This document shows positions 28,382 through 39,201 of a stretch of 64,000 nucleotides of DNA, piece by piece (the first letter of the stretch is position 1; each line of letters opens with the position of its first letter). The position numbers and the translations under genes were made by a program. The notes under the pieces were generated by a model that saw nothing but the letters and a program-made list of their open reading frames with translations, searched no databases and was not told the DNA's origin. The stretch is from Candidatus Roseilinea sp. Its GTDB lineage: Bacteria > Chloroflexota > Anaerolineae > J036 > Brachytrichaceae. The DNA is taken from NCBI GenBank assembly GCA_025998955.1, contig AP024676.1, forward strand, positions 744,001 to 808,000. Reading direction: 5' to 3'.

Positions 28382-28981
28382 ATGATGGACATGCGCGCGC
28401 TACTCTCGTTGGCAAGCGGGTTGCTCCTGGTGGCTTGCTCGGTCACACCGGTCGAGACGCCGACCCCCGACCCGGTTGCGATGCAAACGCGCATTGCGCG
28501 CGAACTGGCCGGCATCCCCACGGCTGCACCCGCGCCTGGTCGAACGCCGCTGGCCGGCCCCACGCCTGCGCCGGCTCAACCGCTGCCTACCGTCGCAACC
28601 CTCACGCCAACAACGACGCCGAGCCGGCCGGACCTGCGCGCTGCCGGAGAATACACCGTGCAGCCCGGCGATACTCTGTCCGCCATCGCCGTCAGGTTTG
28701 GCACGTCCATGGCAGCCCTCCAGCTTCTCAACGGCCTGAACGACGCACAAGTCGTCCGGGCCGGACAAACGCTGAAGCTGCCGGCGGGCAAGCTCCACCC
28801 CGACGAAAGCCCCTGGTGGTTCATCTACGTGGTGCAGCCTGGCGAGACGCTCAGCGAGGTTGCAGTCAGGTTCCGCGTGCCGCTTGCCGACCTGCTGCGC
28901 GTAAACGAAATCGCTAACCCTGGTCGGGTGCGCGCCGGTCAGCGATTGATCATCCCGGCGAAAGGCCCGCGCGCAAATTAG
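28382..28981 (+). CDS. Lipoprotein with two LysM domains
   Basis: 199 residues. Lipobox LLVAC follows a short hydrophobic signal; a Pro/Thr-rich stretch of about 60 residues leads to two LysM modules, YTVQPGDTLSAIAVRFGTSM and YVVQPGETLSEVAVRFRVPL. LysM binds N-acetylglucosamine-containing glycans such as peptidoglycan, so this is a wall-attached surface protein with no catalytic domain. It diverges from the helicase with only 45 bases between starts; several in-frame ATGs (28382, 28385, 28391) are possible. The next gene encodes a related LysM protein. Confidence 0.88.
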   Translation: MMDMRALLSLASGLLLVACSVTPVETPTPDPVAMQTRIARELAGIPTAAPAPGRTPLAGPTPAPAQPLPTVATLTPTTTPSRPDLRAAGEYTVQPGDTLSAIAVRFGTSMAALQLLNGLNDAQVVRAGQTLKLPAGKLHPDESPWWFIYVVQPGETLSEVAVRFRVPLADLLRVNEIANPGRVRAGQRLIIPAKGPRAN

Positions 28982-29059
28982 TCGCGTATACTTGCAGCCA
29001 TATTGCCGGAGTTTGCGGCTGTCTTGCAGCAGGCATCCTCGCCCCGGCGCGAACTGCAT

Positions 29060-30028
29060 ATGAAGCGATACTTCGTCTTATGCGCAGCGCTCACCTTGAT
29101 GGCGACAGGTACCCTCGGACCGGTCAGGATCGCACACGCGGCCCAGCCCGCGAACACCCCACGCGAGTATGTCGTGCAGCCGGGCGACACGTTGCTCGGC
29201 ATCGCACTCGCCTTCGGCGTATCTATGGCTTCCATCCAGGCACTCAACAACTTGGAAGACCCCAGCCTCATCCGGGCCGGGCAACTACTGAAGATTCCGG
29301 CCCAGCGATCACAACCTGGCGAGAGTGCGCTCTGGATACTCTACGTCGTCCGGCCGGGCGACACGCTCAGCGCGATCGCCGCCCGCTTCCAACTGAAGAT
29401 AGCCGACCTGACCCGCGTGAACCAGATCTCAGAAGACGCGCTTATTCGGGTGGGCCAAACGTTGGTGATTCCGGCGAGCGGCGTAGTTCAGGCGGCGAAT
29501 CCGTCCGCTCCGGCCGTCGAGCTGATCCCGCTCATCCCCCTCGCCGAATCGGCGTCAACGAGTGAGGCAGTGCAGCCATCTCCGACGAGCGTCGAACCGA
29601 GCGCCCCGCCGACGGCGAACTCAGTCGCAGAGATCGAAGCCGCGCGAGTGCGCTTGTTGGAGCTATACAACCAAGTGCGCATCGCGAACGGTGTGCCGCC
29701 GCTGACCTATTCGTTGGTCCTGCAAGCTGCTGCGCAGGCACATGCCGAGGACTGTGCTGCACGTGGCGCCGGCAGCCATATCGGCTCGGATGGCTCAAGG
29801 TCAAGCCAGCGCATCGCCCGCGCCGGCTACGCCGGCCGGATCACCGGCGAGAACTGGGCGCTGGCGCGCGGCGCCGACCAGGCCTTCGAGATGTGGTACA
29901 CAAAGGAGATCCCCAGCCAAGGCCCGCATCTGAAGAACATCCTCTCGGCGCGCTACAGAGAAGTCGGGTTCGGCATTGCGCCCGCGCGCAACGGCTACCT
30001 CTTCATCATCGCCAACTTCGGCGGCTGA
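29060..30028 (+). CDS. Secreted LysM-LysM-CAP (SCP/PR1) protein
   Basis: 322 residues. A signal peptide MKRYFVLCAALTLMATGTLG ending near AHA-AQ is followed by two LysM modules (YVVQPGDTLLGIALAFGVSM, YVVRPGDTLSAIAARFQLKI), a low-complexity linker, and a C-terminal CAP domain with VRLLELYNQVRIANGVPPL, HAEDCAARG, GENWA and LKNILSARYREVGFG. Bacterial YkwD-like CAP proteins are extracellular with uncertain activity. The ATG at 29060 is preferred to one at 29003 because it opens a clean signal peptide. Confidence 0.88.
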   Translation: MKRYFVLCAALTLMATGTLGPVRIAHAAQPANTPREYVVQPGDTLLGIALAFGVSMASIQALNNLEDPSLIRAGQLLKIPAQRSQPGESALWILYVVRPGDTLSAIAARFQLKIADLTRVNQISEDALIRVGQTLVIPASGVVQAANPSAPAVELIPLIPLAESASTSEAVQPSPTSVEPSAPPTANSVAEIEAARVRLLELYNQVRIANGVPPLTYSLVLQAAAQAHAEDCAARGAGSHIGSDGSRSSQRIARAGYAGRITGENWALARGADQAFEMWYTKEIPSQGPHLKNILSARYREVGFGIAPARNGYLFIIANFGG

Positions 30029-30030
30029 AG

Positions 30031-30519
30031 CTAACGCCGCGTGCGATTCGCCAGCCATGCGCTGATCGGCGGCACCAGCAGCAATGAGACTACGAGCACG
30101 ATGATCAGCTCCAGCGGGCCTACCTTCACGAAGCCCAGGAGAACGAGGCCGAGTAGCGCGACGGCAATGATGAGCAACATCACGACCGAACGCGCGTTGA
30201 TCGGCCTGCCCTCTGCTTCGCACGCATCCGGTGGTGGCGGAGCTGTGTAGGTTGCATTCGGCGCGCTCCATTCGTTGGAACGAGGCTGCGGTGACGGCGA
30301 GAGGTTTTCGGCGGCCAGACGCCGGTCGTAGGCCGCCCGTCGAACCGGATCGCTCAACACGGCATAGGCCTCGTTGAGCGCCTGCATGCGCGCCTTCGCT
30401 TCAGCGCTGTCGCCGTTCGTGTCCGGGTGATATTTCATCGCCAGCCGCCGATACGCCGCCGTAATGACCTCCGGCTCGGCCGATGGGTCTACCTGAAGCA
30501 GCTTGTAATAATTCTTCAT
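30031..30519 (-). CDS. J-domain protein with C-terminal membrane anchor
   Basis: 162 residues. Residues 1-65 are a J domain (YYKLLQVDPSAEPEVITAAY, the invariant HPD in MKYHPDTNGD, and AYAVLSDPVRRAAYD); a polar linker leads to two hydrophobic segments (VVMLLIIAVALLGLVLLGFV and LIIVLVVSLLLVPPISAWL). J domains stimulate Hsp70 ATPase, so this would recruit DnaK to the membrane. No Gly/Phe or zinc-finger region, so not a DnaJ proper. Convergent with and 2 bases from the CAP gene. Confidence 0.87.
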   Translation of the reverse strand: MKNYYKLLQVDPSAEPEVITAAYRRLAMKYHPDTNGDSAEAKARMQALNEAYAVLSDPVRRAAYDRRLAAENLSPSPQPRSNEWSAPNATYTAPPPPDACEAEGRPINARSVVMLLIIAVALLGLVLLGFVKVGPLELIIVLVVSLLLVPPISAWLANRTRR

Positions 30520-30535
30520 CGCTGCGCTTTATTAT

Positions 30536-30690
30536 GGGTGCATTTCAAAATGGGGGAAGCGCGAACTAGCCCGCAGCGGTGTTCGCTTCAGTTGCGCTGG
30601 GATAAATCCCAGCGCTGAGCATACGGGCAAGCCGCGCACATCCCGCCCCTTTCAGCCCAGGCGTTTATGCCGGGGCGGGTCTTCGCGCGG
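30536..30690. repeat. Interspersed repeat, copy B (right terminus missing)
   Basis: Begins GGGTGCATTTCAAAATGGGG and carries the same hairpin core as copy A with only a few substitutions (CCCGCCCC...GGCGTTTATGCC...GGGGCGGG), then diverges after CGGGTCTTCGCG without the AATGCACCCC end. It fills most of the 199 bases between the J-domain gene and the GntR gene. Confidence 0.7.
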
Positions 30691-30718
30691 TCTCCACATG
30701 TTTGGACCGAGCTGCGCG

Positions 30719-31438
30719 TTATCGTCTCCCGCCCTCTTGTCGTTGAATCAGAAACGACAGCGCCTCGCTGAAATGTATGTCCATGGCGTGGCCGGCGCCG
30801 TCGGAGTTGCGATAGCCGATCTCGGTGACGATGGCCTCGTGCAGCACGTGCACCCGCTCAAGTTGCTGACGGTTGCGCCGGCGATAGAGCGCCTCATGCG
30901 TCAGGTCGTTGAGCGCGCCGCGAAATGCACGCACCAGATGCGCGATGATGAGGTTGCCCGACGCGTCGGCAATCAGCGCATGCAGATCGTGATCGAGATC
31001 CACATACACGTCGGCGTTGCCGATGTTGCGCCGCATGCGCTGGATGATGTCTCGTAACGCGTCGAGTTGGTCGGGGGTGCGCCGCTGGGCTGCGAGGCGC
31101 GCGCTCTGGATCTCAATGGGCTTGCGCGCCTCCATCAGCTCGCGAAACGGCACGCGCTCCACAGCGATGGCATGGGTGAAGTAGGCGCGCAACTGCCGTT
31201 CGCTCAACGGCCGGACGCGCGAGCCGCGCCCGTTGATCACTTCGACCAGCCCCTGCCCCTCTAATTGCTTGATCGCCTCGCGGATGACCGGACGGCTCAC
31301 CTGGAAGCGGTTGGCCAGTTCGCCCTCTGAAGGGAGAAGGGCGCCTGGCCTCGACTCCCGCTGAATCAACTCGGCCAGAATCCGCTCCGCAATCTGAGCG
31401 GGCAGGGCGTGAGATGCTCGATGCGATGTTGATCGCAT
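30719..31438 (-). CDS. GntR-family regulator, FCD (FadR-like) subfamily
   Basis: 239 residues from the preferred ATG. Winged HTH with ALLPSEGELANRFQVSRPVI and REAIKQLEGQGLVEVINGRG, then an FCD ligand domain with acidic/His metal-binding candidates (DLDHDLHALI, HEAIV, MDIHFSEAL). FCD regulators usually sense small carboxylates or amino acid derivatives. The frame can start at 31480, but that would put the near-perfect palindrome at 31445-31459 inside the gene; starting at 31438 leaves it just upstream as an operator. Divergent from the ilv operon, whose promoter is 20 bases beyond the palindrome, so it may control both. Confidence 0.85.
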   Translation of the reverse strand: MRSTSHRASHALPAQIAERILAELIQRESRPGALLPSEGELANRFQVSRPVIREAIKQLEGQGLVEVINGRGSRVRPLSERQLRAYFTHAIAVERVPFRELMEARKPIEIQSARLAAQRRTPDQLDALRDIIQRMRRNIGNADVYVDLDHDLHALIADASGNLIIAHLVRAFRGALNDLTHEALYRRRNRQQLERVHVLHEAIVTEIGYRNSDGAGHAMDIHFSEALSFLIQRQEGGRR

Positions 31439-31444
31439 AGGACA

Positions 31445-31459
31445 ACCTGTCTGACAGGT
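31445..31459. promoter_or_regulatory. Probable GntR operator
   Basis: ACCTGTC-T-GACAGGT is a perfect 7-1-7 palindrome, the size and symmetry of FCD-type GntR operators (TGTCNGACA core). It lies 6 bases before the preferred gntR start and 14 bases upstream of the ilv -35 box, so one bound dimer could repress its own gene and contact the ilv promoter. Confidence 0.65.
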
Positions 31460-31473
31460 GACCATTGTAATCG

Positions 31474-31502
31474 TTGACATGGCGGAAGACGAACGGTATA
31501 AA
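31474..31502 (+). promoter_or_regulatory. Promoter of the ilvBNC unit
   Basis: TTGACA at 31474-31479 and TATAAA at 31497-31502 are separated by 17 bases, an almost ideal housekeeping-sigma promoter. A start of transcription near 31509 would leave only about 7 nt before the leader-peptide ATG at 31516, so the leader mRNA would be nearly leaderless. Confidence 0.75.
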
Positions 31503-31515
31503 GGTAGCGTTGAAT

Positions 31516-31614
31516 ATGAGCGGTTTGCTCGTCGTCATCCTCGTCATTGGCGTGCTCCTCGTCCTTAGCGGCTTGGAGCGAATTCCGTTTAGGATGGCGG
31601 CCGTGCGAGCCTAG
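31516..31614 (+). CDS. ilv leader peptide (Leu/Val/Ile-rich attenuator peptide)
   Basis: 32 codons from ATG 31516 to TAG 31612-31614. The first twenty residues read MSGLLVVILVIGVLLVLSGL; 14 of them are Leu, Val or Ile, and 16 of all 32 are. It is followed 20 bases after its stop by a strong intrinsic terminator and then ilvB. This is the known arrangement of ilv/leu attenuators: starved ribosomes pause in the leader and prevent terminator formation. A short membrane peptide would have similar composition, but position argues for attenuation. A start in the promoter-proximal region lacks a clear ribosome site within the transcript. Confidence 0.8.
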   Translation: MSGLLVVILVIGVLLVLSGLERIPFRMAAVRA

Positions 31615-31634
31615 CGCATATGCACAGATCGAAG

Positions 31635-31661
31635 AAGCCCTCCTGAACGGAGGGCTTTTTT
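31635..31661 (+). terminator. Attenuator terminator upstream of ilvB
   Basis: AAGCCCTCC (31635-31643), loop TGAAC, GGAGGGCTT (31649-31657) and then a T-run to 31661. A nine-pair stem with U-tract placed between leader peptide and ilvB, 56 bases before the ilvB start. I could not confidently draw the alternative antiterminator. Confidence 0.87.
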
Positions 31662-31717
31662 GTTGGCCTGTGCTCCGCTGTGCCGGAAGCGCGGGCTGAA
31701 TAGATGAGGAGACGAAT

Positions 31718-33469
31718 ATGAAACTGACCGGCGCACAAGTGATTTGGGAGACGATTCTTCAACACGGCACAAACGTTGTATTCGGTTATCCCGGGGGGGC
31801 GATCTTGCCCACCTACGATGCCCTGGTTGACTATCAAGATCGGGTGCATCATGTTCTCGTCCGCCATGAGGAGAATGCGGCGCTCGCTGCGGACGCCTAC
31901 TTTCGCGCTACGGGCAAGGTCGGCGTGTGCATGGCCACGTCCGGGCCCGGTGCAACCAACTTGGTCACCGGCCTGGCCAATGCCATGATGGACTCGTCGG
32001 CGGTGGTCGCCATTACCGGCCAGGTCGCCTCGCATCTGGTCGGCTCGGATGCCTTCCAGGAGACCGACGTGACCGGCGTCACGCTGCCGATCACCAAACA
32101 CAACTACCTGGTGATGGACGTGAACGAGTTGCCGCAGGTGATGGCGGAAGCGTTCTACATCGCGCGCAGCGGCCGGCCTGGGCCGGTGCTGGTGGACATC
32201 TGTAAAGATGTTCAGCAAAAGATGGTGGACTACGAGCCGATCACCAGCGTGCAGATGCGTGGCTACCGCGCCATCAAGCCACATGGCCGCCAGAACATTC
32301 CGACGCTGTTGCAGCGCGCCAAAGAGCTGATTGACCAGGCGCGTCGGCCGGTCATCTTGGCCGGCCAGGGCATCAAGCATGGCAACGCGCACGAGGAGTT
32401 CCGCGCGTTCGTGGAGAAGAGCGGCATTCCGGTCGCCACCACGTTGCTGGGCATCGGTGTGTTGAGCGAAGACCACCCGCTGAACCTGCGCATGATGGGC
32501 ATGCACGGCGAAGCATACGTGAATCAGGCCATCGCCAATGCCGACCTGCTGATCGCCCTCGGCATGCGCTTCGACGACCGGGTGACCGGCAACCTAAAGA
32601 CCTACGCCAAGAACGCCCGCGTGATCCACGTAGATATCGACGCCGCCGAGATCAACAAGAACGTGCCGGCCGATGTCGGCATCGTCGGCAGCGTCAAAGA
32701 CATCCTGCGTGAGCTGACGCCGATGATCGAAAAGCGCAGCTACCCGACCTGGATGGAGCAGATCAACGAATGGCGCGCCGACACCAAGGCGCGCGACGTG
32801 CTCAACGTCGAGCTGCCGGACGACATGCTGCTTGCGCCGCACGTGATGCGCGCGATCTGGGAGGAGACGAAGGGCGAGTGCACAATCTGCACCGATGTCG
32901 GCCAACATCAGATGTGGGAGACGCAGTACTTCCAACACACGCGCAAGAACCAGTTGATCACCAGCGGCGGATTGGGCACGATGGGCTTCGCGCTGCCGGC
33001 AGCCATCGGTGCCAAGTTCGGCCGGCCCGATGATGAAGTATGGGCCATCGCCGGCGATGGCGGCTTCCAGATGAGCATTCCCGAATTGGCTACCGTGATG
33101 CAGGAGAACCTCAACATCAAGATCGCCATCATCAACAACAACTTCCTCGGCATGGTGCGCCAGTGGCAGGAGCTGATGCACAACCATCGCTACTCCGCCG
33201 TAGAGATGTGGACGCCGGACTTCGTCAAGCTAGCGCAAGCCTACGGCATGTGCGGCATGCGCGCGACCAACTTGAAGGAAGCCCGCGAGGTCATCCGTCG
33301 CGCCCGCGAACACGATGGTCCGGTGCTGATCGAGTTCGTCGTTGAGAAGGAGACGAACGTCTTCCCCATGATCCAGCCCGGCAAGTCGCTCAATGAGATG
33401 ACGCGGCGGCCGATCCAGCCGGCGGCGTTGGGCGGCGGGATGGAATTCATGAAAGAGAAGGCGCACTAA
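31718..33469 (+). CDS. ilvB: Acetolactate synthase large (catalytic) subunit
   Basis: 583 residues. Joins two pyruvates (valine/leucine path) or pyruvate and 2-oxobutyrate (isoleucine path), using ThDP, Mg and FAD in the cytoplasm. Visible: substrate/ThDP region VVFGYPGGAILPTYDAL, catalytic Glu in VRHEENAALAADAY, MATSGPGATNLVTGLANAMM, the FAD domain GMRFDDRVTG, and the ThDP motif GDGGFQMSIPELATV...NNNFLG. Full length. GAGGAG is 8 bases upstream of the ATG. First enzyme gene after the attenuator and 55 bases before its regulatory subunit. Confidence 0.97.
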   Translation: MKLTGAQVIWETILQHGTNVVFGYPGGAILPTYDALVDYQDRVHHVLVRHEENAALAADAYFRATGKVGVCMATSGPGATNLVTGLANAMMDSSAVVAITGQVASHLVGSDAFQETDVTGVTLPITKHNYLVMDVNELPQVMAEAFYIARSGRPGPVLVDICKDVQQKMVDYEPITSVQMRGYRAIKPHGRQNIPTLLQRAKELIDQARRPVILAGQGIKHGNAHEEFRAFVEKSGIPVATTLLGIGVLSEDHPLNLRMMGMHGEAYVNQAIANADLLIALGMRFDDRVTGNLKTYAKNARVIHVDIDAAEINKNVPADVGIVGSVKDILRELTPMIEKRSYPTWMEQINEWRADTKARDVLNVELPDDMLLAPHVMRAIWEETKGECTICTDVGQHQMWETQYFQHTRKNQLITSGGLGTMGFALPAAIGAKFGRPDDEVWAIAGDGGFQMSIPELATVMQENLNIKIAIINNNFLGMVRQWQELMHNHRYSAVEMWTPDFVKLAQAYGMCGMRATNLKEAREVIRRAREHDGPVLIEFVVEKETNVFPMIQPGKSLNEMTRRPIQPAALGGGMEFMKEKAH

Positions 33470-33524
33470 GCACTGGTGCGCGGAAGCGCGTTTAAACCAC
33501 TGAGATCGCAAACCAAGGAGAGTT

Positions 33525-35148
<1,624 letters not shown>

Positions 35149-35173
35149 TTGAGGACAAGGAGACCGGGGGACG

Positions 35174-36781
35174 ATGGGACGGGCGATGGCAGCAACTGAC
35201 ATCCAATCGCTGCGAGATGAAAGCATAGTGTCAGCGGGGCACTACATCTCCCTATCGTCCGAACGCTCCTTGTCTGCGTCAATGAAGGCTGGGGATGAAT
35301 TGATTCGGCTCGAGCACGTGAACGTTGCGCTGAACGGCGCGCACGTGCTGCACGACATCACCTGGTCGCTGCGGCGCGGCGAAAACTGGGCCGTGCTGGG
35401 CCCCAACGGCGCCGGCAAGAGCACCTTTCTGCGCTTGCTGCGCGGCGAGGTGTGGCCGGCGCCGGTGAACGGAGGCGTGCGCACGTACGCCTTCGACGGT
35501 CGGCCCACTCCATCCCCCATCGGCGTGAAGCAACGCATGGCCATCGTCAGCGCCGAGCAACAACAGCGCTACCTGCGCGCGCATACCCGCAAATACGGCG
35601 ACGATTTCAGCCCGCGCATCACCGTCCGCGAGATCGTGTTCACCGGCTTGCTAGACAGCGAGCTGGTCACGCGCAATCCGACGCCGGCCGAAGCGGCGCG
35701 CGTCGCCCAAGTGATGCGCGACGTCGGCATCGCGGCCTTGGCCGACGTTCCGCTCGACAAGCTATCTCAGGGGCAATTGCGCAAGGCGCTGATCGCGCGC
35801 GCAGTGGTCGGCCGGCCTGAGGTGCTGATCCTCGACGAAGTGGGCGTCGGCCTGGACGCGCATTCGCGCCGCGCCTTGCTCGACATGATCCAGCGCATCG
35901 CCGAGCAAGGCATGCAGGTGCTGATGACCACGCACCGCCGCGACGAATTGATCCCGGCCATCACCCACGTGATGGAGCTGAAGCACGGCAGGATCACTGC
36001 CGAGACGCATAGAGGCGGGACGGCGCATCGCAAGTTATCCGAACCGCCTCAGTTTCGACCGATCAGCAATTCCAGATTACGCGAAGCCCAGCCCTTCCTC
36101 ATCAATATCGAGCATGCCGACGTCGCGCTGGATGATGGGGCGCAGATCGTGCTGCGCGACGTGAACTGGCGGATGAACGCCGGCGAGCATTGGATGATCG
36201 TCGGCGACAATGGCGTCGGCAAAAGCACGCTGCTGCGGCTGATCCTAGGTGAGTTGTGGCCGGCACATGGCGGCAAGATCGAACGCTTCGCGCGCAGCGG
36301 TTTCGACAACGTGTGGGAGATCAAGAAGCGCATCGGCTATGTCTCATGCGAATTCCAGGCGCACTACGCTGCCGACCTAACCACCGAGCAGGTGATCGCT
36401 TCAGGTTTCTTCGCCAGCGTCGGTTGGTTGCAGCCGCTGAATCGTGCGCAACGTAGGCGAGTGAAGGAAGTGATAGAGCGGTTCGACCTGCAAGCGCTGG
36501 CCAAGCGCAGTATCTTGGAGATGAGCTATGGCCAGGCGCGCAAGGTGCTGACGGCGCGTGCGCTGGTAAACGCGCCGCGCCTGCTCATCCTGGACGAGGT
36601 GTTCGACGGACTCGACGCGCAGTTTCGCGCCGAGCTCGCGGACATTCTGGAGGATGTGTCACGGGATGCCGGCATCATCCTCGTCAGCCATCACGAGGAC
36701 GACTGCCTGCCATGCATCACGCATCGCATGAAGATCGCGCAGGGGCGCATCACGGTGCAAGAAGAGCGCGTAAGAACCTAA
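35174..36781 (+). CDS. Duplicated ATP-binding cassette protein (ModF/PhrA-like, no membrane domain)
   Basis: 535 residues with two complete ABC ATPase modules and no transmembrane part. Module 1: Walker A GPNGAGKSTFLRL, LSQGQLRKALI, Walker B VLILDEVGVGLD. Module 2: GDNGVGKSTLLRL, MSYGQARKVLTARAL, LLILDEVFDGLD. Its closest layout is that of ModF and related soluble tandem ATPases whose role is poorly known. AAGGAG lies 10 bases before the ATG at 35174, but the conserved region begins only at about residue 40, so a later start (35282) is possible. Lies between ilvC and leuA without an obvious metabolic link. Confidence 0.82.
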   Translation: MGRAMAATDIQSLRDESIVSAGHYISLSSERSLSASMKAGDELIRLEHVNVALNGAHVLHDITWSLRRGENWAVLGPNGAGKSTFLRLLRGEVWPAPVNGGVRTYAFDGRPTPSPIGVKQRMAIVSAEQQQRYLRAHTRKYGDDFSPRITVREIVFTGLLDSELVTRNPTPAEAARVAQVMRDVGIAALADVPLDKLSQGQLRKALIARAVVGRPEVLILDEVGVGLDAHSRRALLDMIQRIAEQGMQVLMTTHRRDELIPAITHVMELKHGRITAETHRGGTAHRKLSEPPQFRPISNSRLREAQPFLINIEHADVALDDGAQIVLRDVNWRMNAGEHWMIVGDNGVGKSTLLRLILGELWPAHGGKIERFARSGFDNVWEIKKRIGYVSCEFQAHYAADLTTEQVIASGFFASVGWLQPLNRAQRRRVKEVIERFDLQALAKRSILEMSYGQARKVLTARALVNAPRLLILDEVFDGLDAQFRAELADILEDVSRDAGIILVSHHEDDCLPCITHRMKIAQGRITVQEERVRT

Positions 36782-36796
36782 AGGTCTGTGGAACGC

Positions 36797-37564
36797 ATGA
36801 ACACGCAAGACTGGAACGTTGCCCTCTACGACGGCCAGCATAGCTTCGTCACCCAGTACGGCAAAGCGCTGCTCGATCTACTTGCGCCGAGACCCGGAGA
36901 GCGCATCCTAGACGTTGGCTGTGGCACCGGTCATCTAACCAAGCGAATTGCTGATTGCGGCGCAACGGTGATCGGGCTGGACAATTCGCCGAACATGATC
37001 GCCGCGGCCCGATGCGCGCACCCAGATGTCACGTTCGTGCTGGCCGATGCGAGAGACTTCACCTTCGACGAACCGTTCGACGCTGTTTTCTCGAACGCGA
37101 CCTTGCACTGGGTCACACCACCCGAAGCCGCAGCACGCTGCATTGCAGATGCTCTCAAGCCCGGCGGGCGCTTCGTAGCGGAGTTCGGCGGAGCGGGCAA
37201 CGTAGCACACATCACCAACGCCATACGCAATACGCGATACGCGCTTACGGGTGAGGACCATCCCCACGGTTGGTTCTTCCCGTCCATTGGTGCGTATGCC
37301 TCGTTGCTAGAAACGTATGGCTTGGAGGTACAGGCAGCTTGGTTGTTCGACCGACCGACCCCACTAGAGGGCGAAGACGGCCTGCGCCATTGGCTCACCA
37401 TGTTTGGTGGCGAGATGCTCCGCGGCTTGGCCGCGGAAGAGATTGCCCACGTGACCGCGCAAGCGGAGCGCACTCTGAGGACGACGCATTATCGAGACGG
37501 ACAGTGGTTCGCCGATTACCGGCGGATCAGAATCGTAGCAGTGAAGACCGGTGTTGAGTTTTGA
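36797..37564 (+). CDS. Class I SAM-dependent methyltransferase (trans-aconitate/ubiquinone methyltransferase-like)
   Basis: 255 residues with the SAM-binding motif ERILDVGCGTGHLTKRIAD, motif II acidic residue in VIGLDNSPNMI, LADARDFTF, and FSNATLHWV, the pattern of Tam-like enzymes acting on small acids. A GTG at 36788 could extend it by three residues. The 3' end abuts a repeat-like region (37553-37604). Substrate unknown; its place beside leucine genes could hint at an isopropylmalate-like acid, but that is speculative. Confidence 0.85.
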   Translation: MNTQDWNVALYDGQHSFVTQYGKALLDLLAPRPGERILDVGCGTGHLTKRIADCGATVIGLDNSPNMIAAARCAHPDVTFVLADARDFTFDEPFDAVFSNATLHWVTPPEAAARCIADALKPGGRFVAEFGGAGNVAHITNAIRNTRYALTGEDHPHGWFFPSIGAYASLLETYGLEVQAAWLFDRPTPLEGEDGLRHWLTMFGGEMLRGLAAEEIAHVTAQAERTLRTTHYRDGQWFADYRRIRIVAVKTGVEF

Positions 37565-37604
37565 GCTTGCAATCTACAACTCAAACCTTAAAACCAAGAA
37601 CCGA
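37553..37604. repeat. Weak period-7 patch between methyltransferase and leuA
   Basis: GTTGAGTTTTGAG on the left is roughly complementary to CAACTCAAACC on the right, and ACTCAAA-CCTTAAA-ACCAAGA-ACC shows a loose seven-base period. It resembles the clearer patches elsewhere but is degenerate. Confidence 0.4.
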
Positions 37605-37610
37605 TAAGCC

Positions 37611-39200
37611 ATGAACGACCCAAATCGCGTGCTGATTTTCGACACGACGCTGCGTGACGGCGAGCAATCGCCCGGCGCGACGTTGAACCTGGCCGAGAAG
37701 CTGGAAATCGCGCGCCAGCTCGCCCGGCTGGGAGTAGACATTATCGAGGCCGGCTTCGCCATCGCCTCACCGGGCGACTTCGAGGCGGTCACCCGGATTG
37801 CGCAGGAGGTCGGGCAGCTCGACAACCCGCCCGTCATCGCCAGCCTGGCCCGCTGCGCCAAAAAAGACATTGATCAGGCCTGGGGCGCCGTGCAGTGGGC
37901 CAAGCGCCCGCGCATTCATACCTTCCTGGCCACCAGCGACATCCACCTGCAATACAAGCTCAAGATCAGCCGCAACGACTGCATCGAGCAGGTGGGCGAG
38001 TTTGTCTCATACGCTAAGCGCTTCTGCGACGACGTGGAGTTCTCGCCGGAGGACGCCGGCCGCAGCGATCCGGAGTTCCTCTGGCAAGTGCTCAGCGTCG
38101 CCGTGCAGGCCGGCGCGACCACGTTGAACATCCCGGACACGGTGGGATACTGCACGCCGCAGGAATACGGCCGGCTGATCGAGGGCATCATCAACAACGT
38201 CCCCGGCATCAAAGAGGGCAAGGTGATCGTCAGCGTGCACTGTCACAACGACCTGGGCATGGCCACGGCCAACACGTTGGCCGGGATCAAGGCCGGCGCG
38301 CGACAGGCCGAGGTCACCATTAACGGCATCGGCGAACGCGCCGGCAACACCAGCCTGGAGGAAGTGGTCATGGCGCTCAAGACCCGGCCGCAGTTCTTCG
38401 GCGGGCTATACACCAACGTTGACACCACGCAGTTGGTGCGCACCAGCAAGATGGTGAGCAGCCTGACTTCGATTCCGGTGCAACCGAACAAGGCCATCGT
38501 CGGCGCGAACGCCTTCGCCCACGAGGCCGGCATTCACCAGGACGGCATGCTGAAGAACCCACTCACCTACGAGATCATGCGACCGGAGGATGTGGGCTGG
38601 AACAGCACCAACCTGGTGCTGGGCAAGCACAGCGGCCGCCATGCCTTCGCCGACCGGCTGCGGCAGATGGGATACGAACTCAACCGCGACGAGCTGGACA
38701 AGGCGTTCGAGCGATTCAAGGCGCTGTGCGACAAGAAGAAAGTGGTCAGCGACGCCGACATCGAAGCGCTGATCACCGACCAGTTCGAGAGCCTCGGCAA
38801 CGATGTGTTCAAGCTGGACGAGCTGCACGTCGCCACCGGCACGGGCAACACGCCGGTAGCCAGCGTGCGCCTGATTGACGAGGATGGTGAGCCACACGAA
38901 GACGCCGCGCTCGGTAACGGGCCGGTCAACGCCGTGTGCAACTGCATCAACCGCATCACCGGCGCCAATGCCAAACTGGTGGAGTTCCACGTGCATGCCG
39001 TGACCGAAGGAATTGACGCCATCGCCCACGTGACCATCCGCGTCGAAATGAGCGACGCGGAGGGCAAGAAATACATCTTCAGTGGGCGCAGCGCCGACAC
39101 CGACACGCTCGTCGCCAGTGGCAAGGCGTATCTGGCTGCGGTGAATCGCGGGCTGCAGCGGACTCGACTGGCGCGCAAGCAAGTGGCCGAAGCCGTTTGA
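37611..39200 (+). CDS. leuA: 2-isopropylmalate synthase
   Basis: 529 residues; condenses acetyl-CoA with 2-oxoisovalerate, the first step to leucine. [15 protein letters not shown], metal-binding [32 protein letters not shown], and a C-terminal allosteric LeuA_dimer domain ([20 protein letters not shown]) that binds leucine. Full length for LeuA type 1. No leader peptide or attenuator is visible in the 46 bases upstream. The next gene starts 2 bases after its stop. Confidence 0.95.
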   Translation: MNDPNRVLIFDTTLRDGEQSPGATLNLAEKLEIARQLARLGVDIIEAGFAIASPGDFEAVTRIAQEVGQLDNPPVIASLARCAKKDIDQAWGAVQWAKRPRIHTFLATSDIHLQYKLKISRNDCIEQVGEFVSYAKRFCDDVEFSPEDAGRSDPEFLWQVLSVAVQAGATTLNIPDTVGYCTPQEYGRLIEGIINNVPGIKEGKVIVSVHCHNDLGMATANTLAGIKAGARQAEVTINGIGERAGNTSLEEVVMALKTRPQFFGGLYTNVDTTQLVRTSKMVSSLTSIPVQPNKAIVGANAFAHEAGIHQDGMLKNPLTYEIMRPEDVGWNSTNLVLGKHSGRHAFADRLRQMGYELNRDELDKAFERFKALCDKKKVVSDADIEALITDQFESLGNDVFKLDELHVATGTGNTPVASVRLIDEDGEPHEDAALGNGPVNAVCNCINRITGANAKLVEFHVHAVTEGIDAIAHVTIRVEMSDAEGKKYIFSGRSADTDTLVASGKAYLAAVNRGLQRTRLARKQVAEAV

Positions 39201-39201
39201 G

